A stretch of 64,000 bases of DNA, from assembly GCA_965248255.1 (NCBI GenBank), contig CBDFIW010000003.1, forward strand, positions 1,178,001 to 1,242,000, read 5' to 3'. The DNA comes from JAKZVK01 sp965248255. GTDB taxonomy: Bacteria > Acidobacteriota > Terriglobia > Bryobacterales > UBA6623. The position numbers were made by a program, and so were the translations under genes. This document shows positions 43,744 to 52,619 of this stretch, one piece after another; within the stretch, counting starts at the first letter, position 1; the number at the start of each line of letters is the position of its first letter. A model generated the notes under the pieces. That model did no database searches. It was not told where the DNA came from and was given only the letters and a program-made list of their open reading frames with translations.

Positions 43744-45299
43744 ATGCGTACGACACTACTAGTCGAAAGCCGGCAAACACTGTTTAATCTGCGAAACACG
43801 CAGGCGCGGATTGCAGAAGCCACCATCCAGATCTCTTCCGGCTTGCGGGTCAACAAACCTTCCGACTCCCCCGCCGATGCCGCCGGTGTCGTTCGCACTC
43901 GTAGCGATCTGGCATCGCTGGCACAGTTCCGCGCGAACTTGGAGAGTGTACAGGCCGAGCTACGCGCGGTGGACGGGGCATTAGCGCAAGCAGCGGATGC
44001 CGTGACCCGAGCCTTAACGCTCGCCGCGCAGTCCTCAAGTGTCGCCGGCACTCCCGAGACACGCAACCTCATCCGCCTCGACCTCGAGGGGATCTTTCGA
44101 GGCCTGGTGCGGGTCGCCAACTCGACGTACTCCGACCGCTTCCTCTTCTCGGGTAACACGAACGATCAGGCCCCCTTCGAGATCGACCCCGCTAGTCCGA
44201 ACGGCGTGGTGTATCGCGGCGATTCCACCAGCCGCTCGATCACTTTTCCCGACGGACGCCCGGGGCAGATCTCGCTTCCCGGAAACGCGATCTTTGCCCG
44301 GCCCGACGTTGTTGTCGGTTCGGGACGAACCCCGGGAAACACAGGGTCCGCCGTGCCTGCTCCGCCGGTTGGGATCGGCATTGCCTTCTCCGGCGACGTG
44401 GACGCGGTCATCAGCGCGGACCTCGACGGCTTCTTCGTGGCCGCCACGCCCCCGAGCGTGGCGGCCGGCGGCGAGACTATCACCGTCAACTTCACCGCCG
44501 CGGACGGCTCGATCACGGGCACGATCGTAACTCCCCTGCTCGCGGGAGGCGAGACCACCGCCCAGATCGCCGTCTTGTTGAACACCGAGATCAGCAACGA
44601 CCCGAACCTTGCCGGCGGTTTCACCTTCAGCGACGAGGGCGGGAATCTCAAGTTGGTGCAGAGCGACACCTTAGGTGTCGGGTTCTCCTTCACGTCGTCG
44701 TCAACGGGAGGGCTGACGATCGGATTCGAAGGCGGCGGCGTCACGGGAGGCCAGTCGGCGGAAGAGATCGCCGCGGCTCTCAACGCACAAGTCGCCCTGA
44801 ATCCAGAGCTGACCACTGCCCGCATTGCCTTTACCGTGGCCGGCGGGGAGATTCAGGTCGACGGAGAGGTGGACTTCGAGTTCACCGCTATCGACTTCGA
44901 TCGCAATGTCCCTCCCGGTACGGGCTTTCGGTCCGGTCTCGCCGGGACGCATCTTGGGGGGGGCACAGCGCGAACATCTTCGGCGTCTTGAACGGCCTCA
45001 TTGCAGATCTCACCAACGACAACATCGAAAACCTTGAAGCGAGCATCGATGGTTTGCGGCGGGCCGTGGACCAGATCGGCGGCGCCCTGGGCTTCTACGG
45101 AAGCACCCTACACCAGATCGGCTCCACCATTGACAACCTCGCCGAACTGGACATCGTCAACCGGCAACGCCTCTCCTCGCATCAAGATGCCGACCTTCTC
45201 GACTCGATCAGTCAACTCACTGCCTCGACCACAGCCGAGCAATTCACCCTTCAGGTGGCAGCGAGGCAGCGGCCGAACTTGCTGGATCTGCTCGCGTAA
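43744..45299 (+). pseudogene. flgL: Flagellar hook-filament junction protein FlgL (HAP3), frameshifted at poly-G
   Basis: N-terminal TLFNLRNTQARIAEATIQIS then SGLRVNKPSDSPADAAGVVR is FlgL/flagellin-like, followed by TYSDRFLFSGNTNDQAPFEI. Residues about 194-405 (44323-44958) are the module shared with FlgK and FliD. At a G8 run (44956-44963) the frame breaks. The next frame continues GHSANIFGVLNGLIADLTND and the C-terminal helix LLDSISQLTASTTAEQFTLQ to 45299. One more G restores a protein of about 517 residues. Confidence 0.88.
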
Positions 45300-45337
45300 G
45301 GCGACCAACCAAAACTGAAAAAAAGACTAAGAAAAAT

Positions 45338-45367
45338 CTCTCTTCAAGTCTTCCCGTAGGCCGATAT
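45338..45367 (+). promoter_or_regulatory. Possible sigma-28 promoter upstream of flaG
   Basis: GCCGATAT at 45360-45367 matches the sigma-28 (FliA) -10 consensus GCCGATAA in seven of eight positions. A TCAAG at 45344-45348 is a weak -35 candidate but is about three bases closer than the ideal spacing. It lies about 90 bases upstream of flaG, the first gene of the flaG-fliS-fliD run, in a genome that encodes FliA. Confidence 0.35.
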
Positions 45368-45459
45368 GGATAACAGCGGCGAATCTGTCAGAAACGCGGA
45401 TCACATGGAAGTGATAGGGACGGTTCGATCAGCCCCAATGGAAAAGGAGGGGCGAGAAA

Positions 45460-45771
45460 ATGACAACCAGTGAGGTTCAAGCCGTACAGTCCTCCGGCGT
45501 GGGAGTTGTGCGCCAAGGCCCGCAAGGGCCGGGCATCGAGCAGGCTGCCAAGAACCGCGAGCTGATCAAAGCGATCAAGGCGATCAACGAGGGTCAGGGC
45601 CTGGGCCCGAACAGCGAGCTTCGCTTCGGCTTCGATCCTGGAACGGGACAGCCGCTTATCAAGATTGTGGATCGGGTGACCAACGAGGTGATCTCTCAAG
45701 TGCCTCCCGAGGTCACGCTGCGAGCGGCTGAGATCCTCAAGCAGCTCGACCAGGGAGAACGAATCGCGTAG
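45460..45771 (+). CDS. flaG: FlaG family protein
   Basis: 103 residues. The conserved FlaG core is GLGPNSELRFGFDPGTGQPL then IKIVDRVTNEVISQVPPEVT and RAAEILKQL. GGAGG lies ten bases before the ATG. FlaG proteins influence filament length and precede fliD/fliS in many polar-flagellum clusters, as here. Confidence 0.9.
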   Translation: MTTSEVQAVQSSGVGVVRQGPQGPGIEQAAKNRELIKAIKAINEGQGLGPNSELRFGFDPGTGQPLIKIVDRVTNEVISQVPPEVTLRAAEILKQLDQGERIA

Positions 45772-45815
45772 TCACCGCCCACACCCACTCTTCGAAGGAA
45801 CGGGGAGACGGACCG

Positions 45816-46271
45816 ATGTATGCCCAAGAGTATGTCGACAACGAAGTCCTTAACGTAGAACCGCTCGAACTCGTCTGTCTGCTTTACTCTAAGGCGATCG
45901 AAAAGCTCCACCAAGCCCGAGAACACCTGCTAGCCGACCGTGTGACGGAACGTAGCGAGGCCATCGGTGTGTCCATGGAGATCGTGGTGGAGCTGAAGGG
46001 ATCGCTGAGCGAGGACGGCGGCGAGATCGCCGTCAATCTGGACCAACTTTACAATTACGTCCTCGAGAAGCTGGCGGAAGCCCATGCCCAGCAAAAGCCG
46101 GCGCCACTGGAAGAGGCGTTACGGCTGCTGTCGACGCTCCACGAGGGATGGAAAGAAGCCCGCTCCAGCATGGCCGTTGCTGCGGCCGCGTCCTCGGCCG
46201 CCCCGGCTCTCGTAGAATCCGGGACTGGCGAGGCCGCCGAAGCCGACGCCGAATGGGCTTGGACGGTCTAA
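45816..46271 (+). CDS. fliS: Flagellin chaperone FliS
   Basis: 151 residues. The N-terminal YVDNEVLNVEPLELVCLLYS then KAIEKLHQAREHLLADRVTE is the FliS four-helix signature, followed by IVVELKGSLSEDGGEIAVNL and QLYNYVLEKLAEAHAQQ. An Ala-rich tail follows. FliS binds the flagellin C-terminus and prevents early polymerisation. The presence of fliS implies a flagellin gene elsewhere, since none is in this window. Confidence 0.92.
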   Translation: MYAQEYVDNEVLNVEPLELVCLLYSKAIEKLHQAREHLLADRVTERSEAIGVSMEIVVELKGSLSEDGGEIAVNLDQLYNYVLEKLAEAHAQQKPAPLEEALRLLSTLHEGWKEARSSMAVAAAASSAAPALVESGTGEAAEADAEWAWTV

Positions 46272-46363
46272 CCGCCGATGCCGTCGCGCAACGCATGCCC
46301 GCAGGGAGCGTGAGGAAGCACCGAGCATCGGCACGACCTTGAGCTGCAACGGAAACGGAATCG

Positions 46364-48346
46364 ATGAGCCTCACACCCATCAGTTTCACGGGATTCAGCG
46401 AGTTCTCCGATGAGTTCCAGACCATCCTGGAGCGCACGTTCGAGGTGGCCAACCTCCCGATTCAAGGGCTGCAGACCTCGCAGACCCTCCTCCTCGTTGA
46501 GAAGCAGGAGTTGGGGGAACTCGAATCCCTCATTCAAGACCTCGAAAGCCAGTTCGCGAGTCTAGGTCTGCTGGGGGCCAACTCCGCAGTGACCGCTTCG
46601 TCGTCCACCACGACCGTGGCCTCGGTCTTGGTCACCGGTACGCCGAGCCCGGGCGGGTTCGACATCGTGGTCACGACCGCGGCCACGGCCGCTCAGGAAG
46701 CCAGCGTTACAGGTCTGGCTAACACCAACGTGGCCGCGCTGCGGACGGACGGCATCTACGACCTGACTCTCGGCGCCACCACGACCAACATCGATCTGCT
46801 CACCATCGGTAGCGGCCGAACCGCGGGTACGGCCGGAGCCTCGACCCCGTCCCCGCCCGTCAGCGTGCAGATCGACTTCTCCAACGGCCTCACGGGCAGC
46901 ATTACGGCCAACCTCAACAGCTTCTTCGTGGCCTCGCAAGCCCCGGCCACGATCGGGGCCGGCGACACGATCAGCGTGACCTTCGTCAGCGAAGACACAG
47001 CAATCAACGAAAGCATCACAACCGTCGCTCTGACGGGCACCGAGACCACCGCGGACATTGCGACTCTCCTCAACAATCAGATCACCGCCAACGCGAATCT
47101 GAACGGCAAGGTGAGCTTCAGCGACGAGGGCGGCAACTTGAAGCTGGTCGTCAGCGACACCACCGGCCAGGGATTCACCTTCACGTCGTCGAGCACCGGC
47201 ACGGTCGTCAGCGGCCTCGAGTCCGGTGGAACCGTGGGGGGCCACTCCGCGCAGGAGATCGCGACCGCCCTCAACACACAGGTGGCGCTGAACCAAACCC
47301 TAGTGAACGCCGGCGTGGCTTTCACAGCGGAAGGGGGCGAGGTAAGGGTCACCGGCAATCAAGCGTTCGACATCACCGGCACCGACGCCGCGCAGGGGAC
47401 GGGCTTCGTCTCCGGGCTATCCGGCACACAGTCGGTCGCGGGCTTCGCCAACACGCTCGACGGCCTGCGCGACTTCATCAACGCGAAAACAGCGACGCTC
47501 GGCGTCAAGGCCACGATCATCAACACCAGTAGCGATCCCGCCACACCGGAATACCACCTGAACCTAACGGCGAACGACACCGGGGCCACAACGCTGACCT
47601 TGAAGGACAGCACCGCCGCGGACCTTCTGACCACGACGAATCAGGGTACCGATGCGGTGTTCACTGTGAACGGCCTGCCCGTCACAAACTCCGGCAACAC
47701 GATCACCGACTTCTCTCCCGGACTCACTCTCACCATTGAGGGCGCCGGCTCCACAACGGTGACCGTGGACACCAACCGGGCAGCCATCTCCAGCGCTCTC
47801 GCCGGCATTGCGACAGACTACAACGCGCTGCTCGCCGAGATTCAGACCCACGTCGGCGAGGCCGCCGGCATCCTTTCTGGCAGCATCATCATCCGGGAAG
47901 CGCAACGGGTGCTGCGCGACATCACATCCTTCCAGGGGACGGGTACGATCAAGTCGATGGTCGAGCTGGGTTTGGAACTTGATGAGGACGGACTGCTGTC
48001 GCTAAACCCCACGACGTTCAACGCGCTTACCGACGCCCAGGTGCTCGACGGGCTGACTTTTATCGGCGACACCACCAGCGGTTTCGCGGGCGCCGCTTTC
48101 ACCCGCCTCAAGGACCTCGCCGACCCCGTTACCGGCCAGATTCAAACCGCCATCGACTTCTTGGATGAGTCAGACGCGACCCTGACCGACCAGATCGCCG
48201 AAGAGCAAGAACGCGTGGACCGGCTCATCGCCAACATCGAGGCTCAGTTCGCGGCTACCGATCTTCTCCTGTCGCAGTTGGAAGCACAGCAAACGACGTT
48301 GACCACTCTGTTCGAGGTCTTCCAGACGTCACAGCGGAATAACTAG
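46364..48346 (+). CDS. fliD: Flagellar filament cap protein FliD (HAP2)
   Basis: 660 residues. The N-terminus LTPISFTGFSEFSDEFQTIL is FliD_N-like; SRAAISSALAGIATDYNALL (as NRAAISSALAGIATDYNALL) and VELGLELDEDGLLSLNPTTF are FliD_C blocks, ending EQERVDRLIANIEAQFAATD and LLSQLEAQQTTLTTL. Residues about 151-357 (46814-47434) hold the module shared with FlgK and FlgL, placed in the variable surface region. FliD caps the filament and folds incoming flagellin. The next gene begins three bases after its stop. Confidence 0.95.
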   Translation: MSLTPISFTGFSEFSDEFQTILERTFEVANLPIQGLQTSQTLLLVEKQELGELESLIQDLESQFASLGLLGANSAVTASSSTTTVASVLVTGTPSPGGFDIVVTTAATAAQEASVTGLANTNVAALRTDGIYDLTLGATTTNIDLLTIGSGRTAGTAGASTPSPPVSVQIDFSNGLTGSITANLNSFFVASQAPATIGAGDTISVTFVSEDTAINESITTVALTGTETTADIATLLNNQITANANLNGKVSFSDEGGNLKLVVSDTTGQGFTFTSSSTGTVVSGLESGGTVGGHSAQEIATALNTQVALNQTLVNAGVAFTAEGGEVRVTGNQAFDITGTDAAQGTGFVSGLSGTQSVAGFANTLDGLRDFINAKTATLGVKATIINTSSDPATPEYHLNLTANDTGATTLTLKDSTAADLLTTTNQGTDAVFTVNGLPVTNSGNTITDFSPGLTLTIEGAGSTTVTVDTNRAAISSALAGIATDYNALLAEIQTHVGEAAGILSGSIIIREAQRVLRDITSFQGTGTIKSMVELGLELDEDGLLSLNPTTFNALTDAQVLDGLTFIGDTTSGFAGAAFTRLKDLADPVTGQIQTAIDFLDESDATLTDQIAEEQERVDRLIANIEAQFAATDLLLSQLEAQQTTLTTLFEVFQTSQRNN

Positions 48347-48348
48347 CG

Positions 48349-48606
48349 ATGGCAACGGCTTTCGACCTGGACGAGCTGATCAACCGGCTCACTTGGACCA
48401 CAGAAGCCCTGCTGCAGGCCGTTCAGAATCCGTCGTTCGAATCGGTGAGTTCTCTGTTGGACGAACGTGCCGGCCAACTTGCATTGCTCAAAAGATGCAG
48501 CGCAGAAAGCAGCCTGTCGCGTACCCAGCTCGAAAGGCTCGAGCGCGTGACCGACCTGGGTGGCGAGACACACAAGCCCATAGCCATCAAGCGCGAGGTC
48601 TTGTGA
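48349..48606 (+). CDS. Small FliT-like protein
   Basis: 85 residues, helical and charged: FDLDELINRLTWTTEALLQA then LLDERAGQLALLKRCS and RTQLERLERVTDLGGE. No definite family is recognised. The position directly after fliD, the length and the helical content suit a FliT-type FliD chaperone or a FlgN-like protein. The start ATG is three bases after fliD's stop, so the two are co-translated. Confidence 0.55.
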   Translation: MATAFDLDELINRLTWTTEALLQAVQNPSFESVSSLLDERAGQLALLKRCSAESSLSRTQLERLERVTDLGGETHKPIAIKREVL

Positions 48607-48738
48607 GCCAGAATGAATGAACTTCGCTCCACCCGTGGCGTGCACAAGGCTCTCCAACCGTACCGGCCGACCGTGGGCCGCCGCCTGAACGTGCAATTGT
48701 AGTGGCCCGGCCATTCCGCGCTCGGGCCGAACCGCCTC

Positions 48739-49746
48739 TCAGCGCGTTCGGCAAAAGCGGTCGATCACGCCGATAATCTCGGCTGCGTCAGGGTTGTCAC
48801 CTGCATCTCTGACCGCGTAGGTGGGTTCGATAGGAGCGGGCTTTCGCACGCCCTCGCCGATCTCGAGAGGCTTCGACCGCAACTGATCGGCCAGGCGGGC
48901 CAAGTAATCACCAAATTCCGAAGACTCCATCCGGTCGGTTACGGCCACGAACGCGGCGTCCTCCCATGCATACAAGTTCGCCGCCTCGGGTAGTTCGTCG
49001 CGGAGGACCTGCGAGAACGCCCGCAGCATTTCCTCCGCCTCCTCGTCCCCGTAGCGCCGGGCAACGGCGTCGAGCTTTTCAACCCTCACCATGGCGAAGG
49101 CAAAGGGCTGCTGCCGCTCCAATAAGTCCGCCAGGTAGTTCTCCGCGTGTCGCCGCGTTGGGAACGGCGACAGCGGAGTGCTCGACACGAGGCGGCCGAT
49201 CGCCTGAGCTTCTGAGCGCGCCCGGTCGAGCTCGCCCTGCAAGTCACTGATCGTCTGCCGGCTCACGGTTTCCTGGCGACTCACGGTGTCTTTGAGCTTC
49301 TTGAGGTGTGCGGACAGCGTACGCCGCAACACCGAGATGTCGTCGATCTCGCCGACAGCCTTAAGCGTCTCGACCGACCGGTGCAAGTTGCGATAGTAGT
49401 CGCGGTTCGACTCGTCGAGTTTGGCGGCGGTCTCGGCCAACAAAGCAATGATGGCGGTCAGCTCGTCTTCCCGCTCCTTGAGGTAGGACTCCATCCCGTC
49501 CCAACGCTCGTTGAGGATGCACACGATTTCAGACCGGCAACCGTCTACTCCCTTGGCAGAGGTTTGCTCACGCAGAGACGCCACCCATGCCGAGAACTTG
49601 ACGGCCGTTTCTCGGTTTGAGCCATGAGACGGCATGCGGTCCCGCGACAGATCGAGTATCTCTTCGATGATCTGAAGGTAATTCTCCATAATGTTGACGG
49701 GCTCGGGGGAGCCGTCGAGGTGCTTCTTGATCGAGATCATCCCCAC
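48739..49746 (-). CDS. Degenerate GGDEF-domain protein
   Basis: 335 residues. A helical/coiled-coil sensor region (residues 20-190; RDDIS-like IDDISVLRRTLSAHLKKLKD, then QTISDLQGELDRARSEAQAI) is followed by a GGDEF-like fold. RRHAENYLADLLERQQPFAF, VRVEKLDAVARRYGDEEAEE and ML..FSQVLRDELPEAANLY lead to AWEDAAFVAV, where an active enzyme would have GGDEF. It therefore should not make cyclic di-GMP, but might bind ligand or partner. It lies convergent with the fliD run and may relate to motility control. Confidence 0.75.
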   Translation of the reverse strand: MGMISIKKHLDGSPEPVNIMENYLQIIEEILDLSRDRMPSHGSNRETAVKFSAWVASLREQTSAKGVDGCRSEIVCILNERWDGMESYLKEREDELTAIIALLAETAAKLDESNRDYYRNLHRSVETLKAVGEIDDISVLRRTLSAHLKKLKDTVSRQETVSRQTISDLQGELDRARSEAQAIGRLVSSTPLSPFPTRRHAENYLADLLERQQPFAFAMVRVEKLDAVARRYGDEEAEEMLRAFSQVLRDELPEAANLYAWEDAAFVAVTDRMESSEFGDYLARLADQLRSKPLEIGEGVRKPAPIEPTYAVRDAGDNPDAAEIIGVIDRFCRTR

Positions 49747-49931
49747 TCGAATGCCCTAATGTGGTCAAGATCGACAGATTGTTGTCAGGGCGTGAGGCTC
49801 AGGATTCGCGATGCCGGGCCGCCACCGCGCCGGACTGCGCCGGAGTTCCCAGCAGGACTGGAATCAGGGCCGAGTGTTACAATTCGGTTGATTCACCTTG
49901 CCTCATCAAGCCCGGCCGGCCGGAGAGGAAG

Positions 49932-52487
49932 ATGCCGAGATTATCGAAAGACCTCTCGTTGTTTGCCCTGATCGTGGGCTTGGCAGGCGCCTTAGTCCCG
50001 CTTGCAGCCCAGCAAGACGAGGCGGAGTTCACTCGCGAGGCCATCGGCTTCTTCGAAAGCGAAGTGCGTCCGCTGCTTCACCAGAACTGCGGGCTTTGCC
50101 ACAACGAGACGACCAAGACGAGCGGCCTCGCGTTCACGAGCCGCGAGGCCGTCCTGGCGGGCGGCAACCGTGGACCCGCCGCGGCGCCGGGCGACACACG
50201 GAACAGCCGACTGATCAAGGCTGTCCGGTACGCGTCGGCGTTGAAGATGCCTCCCACCGGCAAGCTCCAACAAGAGGAGATCGCCGTGCTGGAGCGCTGG
50301 GTCGAAATGGGAATACCGTGGCCGACAGCGCCTGTGAAGGTCTCCGCGGCAGCCTCACAGCATTGGTCGCTTCACCCGATTCAGCGGCCGACGGAACCTG
50401 TGGTTCGCGACACATCCTGGGTGCGCAACCCGATCGACGGCTTTGTGCTGGCCCGACTGGAAGAGAAAGGCATCAAGCCATCGGCCGAAGCGGCCAAGCG
50501 GACCCTCGTCCGCCGCGTCACGCTTGACCTGTTGGGCCTGAGCCCCTCTCCCCAAGAAGTCGAGGAGTTCCTCGCCGACACCCGCCCGGACGCCTACGAG
50601 CGGGTCGTCGATCGCTTGCTGGAGTCGCCGCACTACGGTGAGCGTTGGGGACGTCACTGGCTCGACATCGGCCGCTATGCCGACTCGAACGGTTACAACA
50701 TTGACGGGCCGCGTGAGATCTGGATGTACCGCGACTGGGTGATCAAAGCCCTCAATCGCGACATGCCTTTCGATCAGTTCGTCATCGAACAAATCGCCGG
50801 GGACATGCTGCCGAACCCCAACAAGCAGCAGTTGGTTGCCACAGGTTTCCACCGCAATACGCTGCTCAACCTAGAGGGCGGCATCGATTTCGAACAATAC
50901 CGAGTAGAGGCCGTTGTCGATCGGGTCAGCGGTACGGGCGCCGCCTTTCTCGGCCTGACGCTAGGATGCGCGCGCTGCCACGATCATAAATACGACCCCA
51001 TCTCGCAGCGGGAGTTCTATCGGATCTACGCCTTCTTCAACAACATTGACGAGCTAAGCGGCGAGTTCAAAGACGAAGCGGGACGCGCCCGCGCCTTCGA
51101 ACCCATCCTGGAGTTTGGCGAGCCGGGGGAATACGCAGCGCGCAAGGCCATCCGGACCCAGATCGAGATCCTCGAGAAGGAGTTGGCCGAATACGGGAAG
51201 ACTCTCCTGAAAGGCCAAGCCGATTGGGAGAAGAACCTCGACGAAGAAGCACGCACAGAGCTCAAGCCGCGTGAACTGGCGCTGTTGCAGATACCGGCTT
51301 CAGAGCGCAACGAGGACCAGAAGAAAACGCTGGAGAAAGCCTTCCTCCGTACTCACGCCGCTTACGTTGAGCGGGAGAAAGGCATTGCTGCCGTCAAAGA
51401 CGTCGAGCCGAAGATCAAACACACGCTGGTCATGCGCGAATTGCCCAAGCCGCGTGAGGCCTACATTCATCTCGGCGGGGACTTCCTTCGAAAAGGCGTC
51501 ACCGTCACGCCAGGAACCCTCAAAGCCCTGCCACCCATGCCCGAGAAGGACAGGCATACACGGCTCGACTTCGCCCGCTGGCTGGTCGACCCGAAGAACC
51601 CCTTGACGCCGCGGGTGACGGTCAACCGGCTGTGGCAACGCTACTTCGGCAGGGGGATCGTCTCGACCGAGAACGACTTCGGCACACAAGGCTCGCCGCC
51701 CACCCATCCGGAACTGCTTGATTGGCTAGCGTCGGAGCTCATCGCGCGCGACTGGAGCCTGAAGGCGATGCATCGGCTGATCGTCTCATCTGCCACGTAC
51801 CGGCAGTCGTCACAGAGCCGGCCGGAATTGGATGACATCGATCCTGATAATCAGCTTCTAGCGCACCAGAACCGGTTGAGCCTAGAGGCGGAGATTGTCC
51901 GTGATGCAGCGCTGTCGGCCAGCGGTTTGCTCACATCGAAGATCGGTGGGCCAAGCGTGTTCCCGCCACAACCAGCAGGCGCCGGACGCGTCACACAAGT
52001 CGACCGCAAGTGGACCGCCGCGGAGGACGACGATCGCTACCGCCGCGGCATCTATACCTATTTCTGGCGCTCGGCGCCCCACCCGGGGCTAATGGTCTTC
52101 GACGCACCCAACTCGATGCGCGCCTGCACACGCCGCAACCGCTCGAATAGTCCTTTGCAAGCCCTGACGCTGCTCAACGACGAGGCGCACTACGAGTTCG
52201 CACAAGGGCTGGCGCGGCGCGTCCTAAAAGAAGGACCCTCGGATAACCGCGAGCGCATCGACTACGCTTTTCGGCTGGCGCTCGCGCGTCCGCCGAAGCC
52301 GGCGGAGGCCGACCGGTTAAGCGACTTTCTCGCCCGCCAACTGGACGACTTCCGCACAAAGCCCGAGGCAGCGGAGGCCGTCGTACCTAAAGACCTGCCG
52401 GCCGACGCGGACGTGCCCCTGCTAGCTGCTTGGTCGGCCACGTCGCGCGTGCTGTTGAACCTCGACGAGTTCATCACCCGGGAGTAA
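49932..52487 (+). CDS. DUF1549/DUF1553 planctomycete-type cytochrome c protein
   Basis: 851 residues from the ATG at 49932 with GGAGAGGAAG upstream. A signal peptide (LSLFALIVGLAGALVPLAA) is followed by a cytochrome c-like domain with one CxxCH (NCGLCHNE) and KMPPTGKLQQEEIAVLERWV. DUF1549 covers HWSLHPIQRPTEP to GRHWLDIGRYADSNGYNID. DUF1553 contains VTVNRLWQRYFGRGIVSTEN then DFGTQGSPPTHPELLDWLAS and NSMRACTRRNRSNSPLQALT. Such proteins usually pair with a DUF1501 gene; none is adjacent. Exported heme protein, substrate unknown. Confidence 0.92.
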   Translation: MPRLSKDLSLFALIVGLAGALVPLAAQQDEAEFTREAIGFFESEVRPLLHQNCGLCHNETTKTSGLAFTSREAVLAGGNRGPAAAPGDTRNSRLIKAVRYASALKMPPTGKLQQEEIAVLERWVEMGIPWPTAPVKVSAAASQHWSLHPIQRPTEPVVRDTSWVRNPIDGFVLARLEEKGIKPSAEAAKRTLVRRVTLDLLGLSPSPQEVEEFLADTRPDAYERVVDRLLESPHYGERWGRHWLDIGRYADSNGYNIDGPREIWMYRDWVIKALNRDMPFDQFVIEQIAGDMLPNPNKQQLVATGFHRNTLLNLEGGIDFEQYRVEAVVDRVSGTGAAFLGLTLGCARCHDHKYDPISQREFYRIYAFFNNIDELSGEFKDEAGRARAFEPILEFGEPGEYAARKAIRTQIEILEKELAEYGKTLLKGQADWEKNLDEEARTELKPRELALLQIPASERNEDQKKTLEKAFLRTHAAYVEREKGIAAVKDVEPKIKHTLVMRELPKPREAYIHLGGDFLRKGVTVTPGTLKALPPMPEKDRHTRLDFARWLVDPKNPLTPRVTVNRLWQRYFGRGIVSTENDFGTQGSPPTHPELLDWLASELIARDWSLKAMHRLIVSSATYRQSSQSRPELDDIDPDNQLLAHQNRLSLEAEIVRDAALSASGLLTSKIGGPSVFPPQPAGAGRVTQVDRKWTAAEDDDRYRRGIYTYFWRSAPHPGLMVFDAPNSMRACTRRNRSNSPLQALTLLNDEAHYEFAQGLARRVLKEGPSDNRERIDYAFRLALARPPKPAEADRLSDFLARQLDDFRTKPEAAEAVVPKDLPADADVPLLAAWSATSRVLLNLDEFITRE

Positions 52488-52619
52488 GCGGCACGATGGC
52501 ACCCTTTGCGCGGCGCATAGCCGCCGTTGCGGGGAGACGGTTCCGCGCCGCCGCCAAACGCTCCCTTACGGTCACGGCTCGGTTGGGATTGCTATCGTAA
52601 TGAACCGATCCACCCTTCC

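Noticed and set aside
49761..49931. 57-residue N-terminal extension of the cytochrome protein
   Set aside because: The ATG at 49932 has a good ribosome-binding site and is followed directly by a signal peptide; the extension lacks protein character.
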